From Bolinopsis microptera (taxonomy: Eukaryota > Ctenophora > Tentaculata > Lobata > Bolinopsidae): a DNA stretch of 64,000 bases. Made by a program: the position numbers and the translations under genes. The stretch is taken from positions 4,843,908 to 4,907,907 of the forward strand of contig NC_087082.1 of assembly GCF_026151205.1 (NCBI RefSeq), written 5' to 3'. The notes below the pieces were generated by a model. It was not told the DNA's origin, searched no databases, and saw nothing but the letters and a program-made list of their open reading frames with translations. How positions within the stretch are numbered: the stretch's first letter is position 1; each line of letters opens with the position of its first letter. Positions 34,709 through 44,783 of the stretch are shown piece by piece.

Positions 34709-35394
34709 ATATATATAAATAATTTATACATTAGCTATATTATATATAATTAGCGCCATGTAAAAATATACTTGAAAAAATAAAAAAAAATATTTATTTT
34801 TTGTTTGGGGGGGAGGATAAAAAAATCACATCGCTCGATGTCAAAATGATTATTTACATGATATAAATTTAGTTTGAGTCAAACAATAGCTCTTGCATCT
34901 AATCTCGAATCTACTCGCTCAGTTCATGTCGGCATTCTCTCATCGATAAACTGATCGCGTCTTGAAACGCTTTGTTTGGTGTTTTCCGGAGAGGTTGAAG
35001 TCAGGCGGTCATACTTAGTAATAAGGAGCTCTCTGAGATTATACGTGTTAAAGCCCTAACTCGCTCTTCAGTTCCATCTCTCGCCATATGGCCTGCGTTG
35101 CCCCATTTCAATTGCCACTTAATCTGCAGTGTATTTTGTTTTTCCTTTTCATCGTGTCAGAAAAAATCATTAACTACGTAGCGGCAGGACAGTACCTGGA
35201 ACCTATTGAGTTCTTGTGTGAGTATCCAAGTTTCGGAGGCAGATTGAAACTTTAAATGTAGGGATGGAGGGATGGTCTTCACCTAGGAGGAGTATGGTGA
35301 GAGGAACCCCCCGGTAAATCCGGGGGACCCCCGAAAAGTGAAGGAGGAAACATGGGACAGTTCTCGATTGCAAGGGGTTAACACTGTGTTTAAA
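34709..35394. other. gene-free stretch
   Basis: AT-rich, beginning with a TA microsatellite beside the Helitron end. Nothing recognisable. Confidence 0.4.
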
Positions 35395-35655
35395 GAGGCG
35401 GAATACTGTATATGATACAAAGAAAAAAAAGGAAATGACGAAAAAGAAAAAGTGCAAAGTATGAAAAAAAAAGAAAAGAAAAGCTAAGTAATGAAAGAAT
35501 TTTGTTAAAAGATCATAAAAATGGAATTATGCAAAACACATAAAAAAGTAGGAAACTTGTGATAGTGCAGCGAAAAGATTGAGAATTCATAAAAAGAATT
35601 TGGGTTACTTTATGCTTTTAAAAGGTATAAATGTTTTTAAGGTAAAATACAAGCC
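35395..35655. repeat. dispersed repeat family, copy 2 (partial)
   Basis: Matches the first half of the 32640-33300 repeat: GCGGAATACTGT, the A-rich block, GTGCAGCGAAAAGATT, and ending near TACAAGCCCGC. It is directly followed by a third copy in the same orientation. Confidence 0.7.
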
Positions 35656-35683
35656 CGCTAAAACGTTCATCCCAAAAATTGTT

Positions 35684-36150
35684 ATATAGAGGCGAATTAC
35701 TGTTATTAAGTACAAGAAAAATAAGGAAATGAAGAAAAGGAAAAAAGTGCTAAGATATGAAAAAAAGATGAAAAAAAGCAAGTTATAAAGAATTTTGTTA
35801 AAAAGATCATAAATTGGATATGGAATATATGAGATAGTGAGCGGAAGCATGAGAATTAATAAAGAATTTGGCACATTATCTCAACGTATAAAAAGTTTTT
35901 AAGTGTAATACAAGCCCGCGACCTGCACGTATTTCAGATGTAGACATTTTGTGGTTTGTCCGTGTTTTTCTCACCAGTTGCCTTTTAAAACACTCTGAAT
36001 CGGAGTGATATTGCATTTTGCTCTCCGCACGTGCTGTGCGGAGTATGGTAAAAGCAGTTACGAGGCTATACGCACGTGGTGGAAGTGCCCAGCCACTAAT
36101 TTTGGGCAGCTGTTCTCTTTAAGAGCCAGTGTCACAGTTCCTTGTAAAAG
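35684..36150. repeat. dispersed repeat family, copy 3
   Basis: Matches 32822-33290 over its whole length, including CTCTCCGCACGTG and GCCCAGCCACT, with frequent single-base indels. Confidence 0.75.
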
Positions 36151-38968
36151 GACGGTGTTAAGTATCTGTAAAATACCTGTCATTGACATGGGTTACCTAT
36201 ACTTATTGGTTAACAATTTAAACAGATAGTTTAGTTTTTTTAGTCTGGTTCAGAGAGGGAATTGTTCTTTTATATACTTTAATTAAATATACTGATTTTT
36301 GTTTGAGATTTGATAACGTTTTTTAACACGTACTTCACCTCTCTAATGGACAGTTCGATTAGCATGTGGCTTTCATGGACTTCATGTAATCAACCATTCT
36401 TCTTTTGTTTCTATAGCTTTTCTCCTGTGTCTCCAAACCGCTTGACCCATCAATATTTCCGCTTATGGTTGGTGGGCTAGACAGTGAAACACGCAAAATG
36501 TAGTGTATATGCGTTAAATTACATATTTAGCTCAAAAGGGCTTAAAGTTGGTTAGATTATAAGTACTATATATACGAGATTCTAAAATTGCCTCAACAAT
36601 CGTGAATAAATAACTAAATAAAATACACAAGGTAAATGGAAGATGGAACTACACAAAAATATAGCTTCAATAATGAAGCTTCAAAAAGAAGAAATAAAAA
36701 AAACCTAAGAACCTGATCTTTCAACTTTGCATCTATATTAAACACAAGGCAATGAGTTCTATACTTTCAACATATACCTAAATTCTTCCTATTATTCACC
36801 TGGGTTACATTCTTTCAAAATGTGCAAATTTATAGTTGTCTATAGTAAAATGTCTCTGTGATGTTCATAGGCATGAATCGAAAAGGGCATTTTTCCGAGT
36901 ATTTTAATTCTCTGAGCTTTCCTGCTCCTGGTTCCTCTTTTTCCCTGTCTTATTCTCCTCTCCTCACTGGATTCTCCATGCTTCAATCAAAGCTCCTGCT
37001 TCGCTCCAGCTGGTCTTCCTCCATTTGCTATTTCCATGCACCTATAGATCTTCTTTAGATGTTATCTTCTCCTTTTCTTTCGGTCCTATCTTCTCTATCT
37101 CTTTCTTTGCTAATGTGTTATTGAGACTTCAAACACGAAAACAGAATAAGAAATGAAAGAAAATTAGTGGAAAAAAATAAACTATAGAGAATACAAAGGA
37201 AAGAATGAAATGAATGAAAGAAATAGGCAAAGATAATGAAAAAATTTTAAAAAACAAGCATGTATAATAAATTCTGCCTCTTTCAATGTGATACAGGCAG
37301 TTCCAAAACTCTTATTATATGTCCGAACTCGACCGTAGCTGGGAGAACTAGCGGGTATCACGTTTTTTCCCAATCCCTTGACAGTGATACCGGGTTTGTA
37401 GCTGGGAGCGTCTCTCCCTTGCGTTCTGGATCATTGGATCTATATTCTTGCATTTTATGCTACATGTAGTATTATCGATTTTAAAGGGTCACAATTCTTG
37501 CATATTATAGATAAGTTTGAAGGATGCTGGTTTTGGCAGTAAGTTTTAATGGTTAGATTATGAATGCACCACATTATTTAAATTCTCCCATATTAATTAA
37601 GTACACTTACTGTATTAAAGTTCTGCATAAAGTTAATCTCCTTAGTTAGTCAAGTGTGTTGAGATTTTATTCATAGTGATTGGTTATTTTGTAAGAAAAG
37701 GACATTATTGTGTTCCATATGATATTGCTTTAAATTTACTGGAGTATTATTCTTTCTACGTAAATACGGCACAGTTTCCAAGTTATAAATGACCACACTC
37801 TGGGCCAAGTTGTATTTTTGGAAGGGTGACCTGGATGAATGGAAGAGGTCTGTCTCTGTATATCGCTCCATTTTGTAGCGGAGCTGCCGGGATGGTGTTT
37901 CTTTTGTTTCGTAAACGCCCGGGACATTCTGTTGTTTTCAAGCATGACCCTCCCCCCTATATATATTATATATATATATTATTTCCTCCGAAGCACTTTT
38001 CGTTTCTTGTATTTACCTGCTATTTTTTAATGTGAAACAAACATTACCTTATGCATTAGCTCATTATAAAGTGGTATTGCGGTAAAAAGTTATATCTTTC
38101 GAGATCTTGATTCTACGTTCGAGAATTTTAAGAGTATGCGTGTGAACTGTAGGTTCAAAAAGACACACAATTATTGAATAGCAACTATATCCCCTCAAAC
38201 AAACCTATTCGCTTCAAAAATTTTTGGAGAGTCTTGGTAGCTGAAAGTTCTGTGTAGAGTGGTGACTGTTTTTCGTCCACATCGTTGGCATACGCTAATC
38301 GCTAAAGCTACCCTTCTGTGCAACAGATTGGGGGGGAAGACGCATATTTTGTAGCCCACGTAGGATATAACTGATGGATGAACCGCTTCTATCGGAAGAG
38401 GACACGAGTTCGGTTTTAAAGTCTTCTCGCTTTTATATCGTAAGATGGATACGTACTATTTTAAATAATCATGGTGGGCCAGAGTGACATGAGCCTTCCA
38501 AATGTTAGCTTTTATTCTCCCAACTGGAACCCATACATGACAACTAATACCTCTAATCCTTACGGAGGAGGTTCTTTGTAGGATTGGCTAATCTTGGCTT
38601 ACATGAACCGATTGTTCCTAATGTCTCCCTTGAAGTGGCGACTCCCTGGGCTTAACAACTTCCTGGTGGAGCCACTGGTTTACACCTTCATGGTCAGATC
38701 ACTGGTTTGCACTGCAGGTTTTTAATAGATATGTATTTTAGAAAACGAAGAGGAATCACCTAGACCTTTTCATGCACCAAATGTTCCTTATATGATTGCA
38801 GGTTTTTATATACAGTTAAAACACGATTCACCACGCCCGATTAACGGAAACCCTGGTTTGATTATACGATACCCCTCCCCCTCAACGTAGTCCCATTTAT
38901 AACACTTATATTTTTAAACTCCGCAGTACCTCGGCGTTTTTACTGAATATTATGTTATTCAGTACTTA
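36151..38968. other. gene-poor stretch with minor repeats
   Basis: 37116-37260 repeats 26312-26460. A TA-rich microsatellite lies at 37958-37984. A short ATG frame at 38471-38581 (ending PYGGGSL then TAG) could be a C-terminal exon but has no support beyond its composition. Confidence 0.4.
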
Positions 38969-39081
38969 CAATACCACAGACTTCTTTGATGGCTTTCTTC
39001 TTCACTGCAAAGCAAGACAATTTTGATTCCTTTGCCAACTGTTCGGAATTTTCTTTGTGAGGATTTTGGCTTATCCTTTAT
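38969..39081 (-). other. possible internal exon, unidentified
   Basis: On the minus strand a good acceptor (CTGTTTTCAG) and a strong donor (GTAAGTACTG) flank about 113 bp. One frame is open throughout; another, if the acceptor is shifted by six bases, reads a Lys/Glu-rich peptide (QLAKESKLSCFAVKKKAIKE). I do not recognise it, and no neighbouring exon joins it convincingly. Confidence 0.25.
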
Positions 39082-39307
39082 CTGAAAACAGAGTTTTGTT
39101 GGATTTTTTAGTAGATAGATAATCATGAAAAACTTACCTAAGGAGGGGACTGCTGTTAGAAAAAATCCTGGTGTGTATTATCAACGACTTGAAAAGAAAT
39201 TGGAGGACTTTATGGCGGATAGAGTTCTGTGGCCACATCGCAATGATACCAGCTGGATGGCGAAAGTCGCATGAAAGTCACCTCACCAATACTAAATCAC
39301 GACTAAA

Positions 39308-39478
39308 TTATAAAAAATTCTTACAAAACAACCCTCCACAACAATGTGTTCCTTCTGAGTTATGTTCTTGACTCTTCTTCCAACTAGAACATCTCCATTT
39401 ACCATCTGTATTAACGGTGTAAGTCACGTGACTTCCCTCTTCCTCTGGGAGGAGGATCTCTACAGAGGAGTACAGCAT
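39308..39478 (-). pseudogene. truncated copy of cysteine-rich tail-anchored family member D
   Basis: From ATG at 39478 it reads MLYSSVEILLPEEEGSHVTY, continues WRCSSWKKSQEHNSEGTHCC and stops soon after GLFCK. The sequence is nearly identical to 41080-41250 up to the point where the other copy continues into its Cys-rich and membrane segments; here unrelated sequence takes over at about 39315. It shows what the intact N-terminus of member D looks like: an ATG and no internal stop. Confidence 0.6.
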
Positions 39479-39835
39479 TAAACACACAAACCTTGACAAG
39501 CTTAATTAACAGCTGTAGCAGTTAAAATTAGTAACAAATATGACCAGCTCTTCTTTGCACATGTGTTTTGACAGTGTTCTTCTCATTTTAAATTCTAACT
39601 CTTGACAAGACACGGAAAAAAATTATAATTATTGCGTCTGCACTGTTCACTTTCCGATTCATTTCATTGTATCGTAACAAGGATGTAACAAGATCAAAAA
39701 TATAACAACAAAATGTTCTACACTCAGAATATTGAGTGAAGCTACATACATCAAGAACGGGTTCCATATTTTAAACTAATCCAAATCTAGCCAGAAAAAT
39801 ATATACAACTATAATAATTACAATAATGACGAGAA

Positions 39836-40120
39836 CTAGGAAGAAGCATGGAGAACAAAAACTTTAGCAATACATGACACGATAGAGCTCAAACAACCAC
39901 AAACTCTGGCACAAAGTCCACAACAGCAATCACAAATCCCTCTAAAGTATCTGCCACATCCTTTACAGATACAGCAGCATATTTTACAACATTTCCCTTC
40001 TGAAGGGCCTTTTTCACCCTCTAAAATCATTAATTCGTCATCCTTCATGTTTTCTTGACACGAAACTTTTTGCGATGAGTTCTTGTCATCCTCTATAAGA
40101 TGTTCTTCTTCCTCCTTCAT
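39836..40120 (-). CDS. small cysteine-rich protein A (94 aa), membrane anchor lost by frameshift
   Basis: The ATG at 40120 starts an acidic N-terminus (MKEEEEHLIEDD), then KVSCQENMKDDELM, then the family signature CCKICCCICKGCGRYF with a total of about 16 cysteines in 40 residues. After SSIVSCIA the frame departs from paralogue B: 8 extra bases near 39865 shift it, so it ends KVFVLHASS and skips the hydrophobic anchor, whose codons are still present downstream at 39790-39850 in another frame. The 5' flank (40121-40440) is shared with B and C. Function unknown; it may be a soluble variant or a decaying copy. Confidence 0.55.
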   Translation of the reverse strand: MKEEEEHLIEDDKNSSQKVSCQENMKDDELMILEGEKGPSEGKCCKICCCICKGCGRYFRGICDCCCGLCARVCGCLSSIVSCIAKVFVLHASS

Positions 40121-40937
40121 AGTTGATGATCTTTATCGTGAGAAGCAAAACTGATAAATTAACTCGGCAAATAAAACAGTTTGATTTAGAATAATAACAT
40201 GAGAGCTGGTTTGACAGGTAAAATATAAGAAACAGCGTGACCACGTGCGGACTGCACTAAACGTTGTATTTCTTGATGTTTTATGTAACAAGCTACAATT
40301 CTACTATTTTATACAGACATTATCATTTAAGAATGAAGCAACAAAGCATCTCAGCAGCACAGGATATAATATGAGTTAAATATTACCAGATCGTCCCCCA
40401 AAATCGGGAACTAACGTTTTATTTCACTATTTCAAGCCAGATAAATCTCTAGGCTGTTCAAGAAGCCCATTGTGGTATCCACCATAAAATGATTAAGATT
40501 CTCTAAAACCAACAACGAGCACAATTCTGAGAATATTGGGCGTACAAAATTTTGGATATTTTAGGATTTTCCCGAAAAGGCCCCAGAATTTAAACCCCTG
40601 AGCCCCTTCCGCCACCAACAACAGAACAGGTTGGAATATCGTTATACTTATAACCCTCGCATTACAATTAGCAACTGTTCATGTACTTGTATAATTAATT
40701 ATTTTATTTATTTTTGATAATATGAAGTTTATCAACGACAATTAGTTTTACAATATTTGTTTTTATACTCGAACGGGGCAATACCAAACTAAACAAGCGA
40801 ATAAAGTAATAAAAACTTCGACAACTTTCCTCTCCTCGTAAACAAAATTTGTTCTCTTAAAACATGTATTTAAAGCATAATATGATGTACATAAAATCCC
40901 AACATTCCACTAAGTTCTGCAATGTTGTCTGACTATA

Positions 40938-41186
40938 TCATCTGGAGAAGTTGAAATAGAAGAAGTAAAGGACAGCAAGTGCAGCTAAGACTGGCAATAT
41001 CCTAACAATACACTGTGCAACACCTTCGTAGCATTTACAGCACCCTCCGCAGCAACTCTTACAACATCCCCCCAGTTTCTTACAAAACAACCCTCCACAA
41101 CAATTTGTTCCTTCTGAGTTATGTTCTTGACTCTTCTTCCAACTAGAACATCTCCATTTACCATCTGTATTAACGGTGTAAGTCAC
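40938..41186 (-). CDS. small cysteine-rich tail-anchored protein D (start uncertain)
   Basis: The frame reads TYTVNTDGKWRCSSWKKSQE, then a Cys-rich core (CCGGLFCKKLGGCCKSCCGG, CCKCYEG), then a C-terminal membrane segment (ILPVLAALAVLYFFYF) and NFSR at the end. It has the same plan as proteins A-C: polar N-terminus, dense cysteines, terminal anchor. There is no in-frame ATG: an in-frame TAA occurs where the truncated copy at 39308-39478 has GAA. Either this copy is a pseudogene with one nonsense change, or a spliced 5' exon supplies the start. The coordinates give the open part from a GTG. Confidence 0.45.
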   Translation of the reverse strand: MTYTVNTDGKWRCSSWKKSQEHNSEGTNCCGGLFCKKLGGCCKSCCGGCCKCYEGVAQCIVRILPVLAALAVLYFFYFNFSR

Positions 41187-41539
41187 GTGAGTTCCCTCTT
41201 ACTCTGGGAGGAGGATCTCTACAGAGGAGTACAGCATTAAACACACAAACTTTGACAAGCTTAATTAACAGCTGTAGCAGTTAAAATTAGTAAGAAATAT
41301 TACCAGCTCTTCTTTGCACATGTGTTTTGACAGTGTTCTTCTCATTTTAAATTCTAACTCTTGACAAGACACGGAAAAAAACATTTTAATTGCGTCTGCG
41401 CTGTTCACTTTCCGATTCATTTCATTGTATCGTAACAAGGATGTAACAAGATCAAAAATATAACAACAAAATTACAACAAAATGTTCTACACTCAGAATA
41501 TTGAGTGAAGCTACATACATCAAGAACGGGTTCCATATT

Positions 41540-41830
41540 TTAAACTAATCCAAATCTATCCAGAACAAAATATACAACTATAATAATTACAATAATGACG
41601 AGAACTAGGAAGAAGCATGGAATATTAGCGATACATGACACGATAGAGCTCAAACAACCACAAACTCTGGTACAAAGTCCACAACAGCAATCACAAATCC
41701 CTCTAAAGCATCTGCCACATCCTTTACAGATACAGCAGCATATTTTACAACATTTCCTTTGCGATGAGTTCTTGTCATCCTCTATAACATCTATAACATC
41801 CTCTAAAAGATGTTCTTCTCCCTCATTCAT
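41540..41830 (-). CDS. small cysteine-rich tail-anchored protein B (96 aa)
   Basis: The ATG at 41830 starts MNEGEEHLLEDVIDVIEDD; residues about 28-70 hold the core CCKICCCICKGCGRCFRGIC, followed by DCCCGLCTRVCGC, about 16 cysteines. Residues about 71-92 are a strongly hydrophobic anchor (FFLVLVIIVIIIVVYFVL), and the protein ends DRFGLV. There is no signal peptide. The likely topology is a C-terminally anchored protein with an acidic, cysteine-laden cytosolic face; the CC/CCC clusters next to the anchor would suit S-acylation or metal binding, but that is inference. It is the best-preserved member of the cluster. The tandem units include about 150 bp of conserved 5' flank, so promoters were copied with the genes. 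I do not recognise the family; the plan resembles CYSTM-type peptides without clear homology. Confidence 0.65.
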   Translation of the reverse strand: MNEGEEHLLEDVIDVIEDDKNSSQRKCCKICCCICKGCGRCFRGICDCCCGLCTRVCGCLSSIVSCIANIPCFFLVLVIIVIIIVVYFVLDRFGLV

Positions 41831-42171
41831 AGTTGATGATCTTTATCGTGAGAAGCAAAACTGCTAAATTAACTCGGCAAATAAAACAGTTTTGTTAAGA
41901 ATAATAACATGAGAGCTGGTTTGACAGGTAAAATATAAGAAACAGCGTGACCACGTGCGGACTGCACTAAACGTTGTATTTCTTGATGTGACAAGCTATA
42001 AATTGTCTACTATTTTATTCATTTCATTGTATCGTAACAAGGAGACAAGATCAACAAAATAACAACAAAATAACAACAAAATAATAACAAAATAACAACA
42101 AAATAACAACAAAATGTTCTACACTCAGAATATTGAGTAAAGCTACATACATCAAGAACGGGTTCCATATT

Positions 42172-42456
42172 TTAAACTAATCCATAAAAAGCCAGAATAA
42201 AATATACAACTATAATAGTTAAAATAATAGAGCTCAAACGTCCACAAACTCGTCCACAACAGCAACAACAAATCCCTCTAAAGCATCTGCCACATTCTTT
42301 ACAGATACAGCAGCATATTTTACAACATGTTCCTTCTGAAGGGCCTTTTTCACCCTCTAAAATCATTTCTTCGTCATCCTTCATGTTTTCTTGACACGAA
42401 ACTTTTTGCGATGAATTCTTGTCATCCTCTATATCTATAAGATGTTCTTCTCCCAT
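42172..42456 (-). CDS. small cysteine-rich tail-anchored protein C (94 aa)
   Basis: The ATG at 42456 starts MGEEHLIDIEDDKNSS, then KVSCQENMKDDEEMILEGEK shared with A, then CCKICCCICKECGRCF and CCCCCGRVCG. The anchor is shorter and less hydrophobic than in B (IILTIIVVYFILAF), because a stretch encoding SCIANIPCFFLV is deleted. The frame is open to TAG/TAA at 42172. Like B, it keeps an acidic N-terminus and a terminal GLV. Same 5' flank as A and B. Confidence 0.6.
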   Translation of the reverse strand: MGEEHLIDIEDDKNSSQKVSCQENMKDDEEMILEGEKGPSEGTCCKICCCICKECGRCFRGICCCCCGRVCGRLSSIILTIIVVYFILAFYGLV

Positions 42457-43000
42457 AGTTGATAGACTTTATCGTGAGAAGCAAAACTGATAAATTAACT
42501 CGGCAAATAAAACAGTTTTGTTAAGAATAATAACATGAGAGCTGGTTTGACAGGTAAAATATAAACCCAGGATACATGACATAAAAGATTCGTTTTAACT
42601 TGTTTGCATGAAAAGCATTAATAAGAAACAGCGTGACCACGTCCGGACTGCACTAAACGTTGTATTTCTTGATGTTTTATGTAACAAGCTACAATTCTAC
42701 TATTTTATACAGACATTATCATCTAAGAATGAAGCAACAAAGCATCTCAGCAGCACAGGATATAATATGAGTTAAATATTACCAGATCGTCCCCCAAAAT
42801 CGGGAAATAAGTCCACAAAAACAACCAAAAACCCTTTACAACATCCAAAAAACCCTCAACAAAAAACCCTCTAGAATATCCTTTACAGATACAGCAGCAA
42901 ATTTTACGACATTTTCCTTCTGAAGGGCCTATTTAACCCTCTAAAATCATTAATTCGTCATCCTTCATGTTTTCTTGACACGATACTACAAAATACGGAG

Positions 43001-43669
43001 ATACAACAAATTAGAGTAAATAAAGCATCTAAGTTTGATTTGTATAGGCACGTAACATGTGACAGTTTGATAATAGGTCCTCTCAATGGTGGGACAGGTA
43101 AACTTAGCTTAACATCCTTCACCTCAGACAAGAAGTTTTACTTAGTGGCGCTTTTAATTCCATAATTCTTAGACTCAGTACTATTTTTCACTTAAATTAT
43201 AAAATGTAGCAATTAAGAACACAGTCTAATAAGTAGTTTATTAATTAAGTATGTAGTAACTGTGAGCAGTTAAAGCTGTTGTATACTAATTACTATAATA
43301 ATACTTACATGTGCAACATTCCATAACAATCCGCAGACTATCGCTAACTAACTGTTTCCTACACTGAGCAGCTATAAATAACATATGTTTGGTAGAGTAA
43401 TTACACACGCGTGTAGCTAGTTTTCTGTAGTGCAGTGTATACATTGTTAACTCTACACTGTTAACATTACAGTCTACACTAGACAGTCAAGTGTACATCA
43501 TTTCGAGTAGGTACTAAGACACTATATTCACATCGCAACACGAATATCTACAGACTGTATGAATTTGTAGGTAGAATACTTAACAACCGATGTTAATACG
43601 ATTCGTTGATGTGTCACTAAGTTACTACATTTTCAAATTATTTATATAATATTCGTAGCACTAACGTCT
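43001..43669. other. AT-rich spacer, one possible mini-exon
   Basis: No definite gene. On the minus strand 43309-43363 lies between a good acceptor (GCTGCTCAG) and a strong donor (GTAAGTATT), reading CRKQLVSDSLRIVMECC in phase 0, but this phase does not fit the exon at 44230-44335. Treat as a weak exon candidate. Confidence 0.3.
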
Positions 43670-44229
43670 AACACACAGTATTAACCACACAGTACTAACC
43701 ACAAAGTATTAACCACACAGTACTAACCACACAGTACTAACCACACAGTACTAACCACACAGTACTAACAACACAGTATTAACCACACAGTACTAACCAC
43801 ACAGTACTAACCACACAGTACTAACCACACAGTATTAACCACACAGTACTAACCACACAGTACTAACCACACAGTACTAACCACACAGTACTAACCACAC
43901 AGTACTAACCACACAGTACTAACAACACAGTACTAACCACACAGTACTAATCACACATTACTAACCACACAGTACTAACCACACAGTATTAACCACACAG
44001 TACTAACCACACAGTACTAACCACACGGTACTAACCACACAGTACTAACCACACAGTACTAACCACACAGTACTAACCACACAGTACTAACCACACAGTA
44101 CTAACCACACAGTACTAACCACACAGTACTAACCACACAGTACTAACCACACAGTACTAACCACACAGTACTAACCACACAGTACTAACCACACAGTACT
44201 AACCACACAGTACTAACCACAGTACTAAC
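43670..44229. repeat. 14-bp minisatellite (ACACAGTACTAACC)n
   Basis: About 40 head-to-tail copies of ACACAGTACTAACC, with occasional T for C variants (TATTAACC). On the minus strand each unit reads GGTTAGTACTGTGT and so contains GTTAGT, identical to the predicted splice donor at its right edge (44224-44229). Confidence 0.97.
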
Positions 44230-44783
44230 CTGAGAGGTGGCAGAGTGTTGGTGGAGAAGGTGCTATACAGCCAGTAAGAAGGCCACAACCTCAGTTTGGT
44301 CGGAATCACGTAGTAACGTGGTAACCATATTATACCTGGGAAATAAGGGACTATATTGTTATACTTTACTTTTAACTAATATAACTTATAGTATTGTCAC
44401 ATTAAATAGGTGTATGAGATCAGTTAAAAATAGCAATCTCTTATCATATTATATTTACGACATTCAGATTACAGGTATAAGTCAGCAAACTGAAAACAAT
44501 CTCAGACACCGATTTCATCAGTTGATAACATTGATAACACTAAGAAACTATTAAAGTTAAACAGTAAAAGGTTAAAGGTGTACCAGTTTAATTAATAGTC
44601 AAACTCCAGGAAAAACAGTAACATTTCAGAAGCTAAACTTATTTCCGATTTAAAAGTATGATGTTAATTTTAAGGTTCAAACAGCCTGTACCTAATAGAC
44701 CGAAGTAGAGAGCAACGGTCCAGAATCCTTGTAGTGTCAGCAGCATGTTGTAACCAACTTCCCTCTGCCCATAACCCCTCCTC
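44230..44783 (-). CDS. two exons of an unidentified membrane-protein-like gene
   Basis: Exon 44692-44783 (acceptor TATTATTACAG, donor GTACAG) and exon 44230-44335 (acceptor TTATTTCCCAG, donor GTTAGT) join in phase: the first ends on one base of a codon that GT of the second completes as Gly. The joined reading has no stop: GYNMLLTLQGFWTVALYFGL then LGIIWLPRYYVIPTKLRLWP and SYWLYSTFSTNTLPPL. The first part is a credible transmembrane helix. I do not recognise the family. Upstream and downstream exons were not found, and the intron downstream is the minisatellite. Confidence 0.45.

Larger units (their letters stand above)
39310..43000 (-). repeat. tandem duplication of the cysteine-rich gene unit
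   Basis: Unit A (39310-40440) and unit B (41084-42000) align from the D-type gene through the A/B-type gene and its flank. Unit C (about 42000-42800) repeats the second half. A remnant at about 42880-43000 still contains the codons for the acidic middle segment (CTTCTGAAGGGCC, CGTCATCCTTCATG). A short AACAAAAT tandem (42050-42115) lies at the junction of units B and C. Confidence 0.85.

Noticed and set aside
41595-41867. Gln/His-rich plus-strand protein opposite cysteine-rich gene B
   Set aside because: Antisense of the Cys codon clusters; the minus-strand frame is conserved among paralogues and this one is not.
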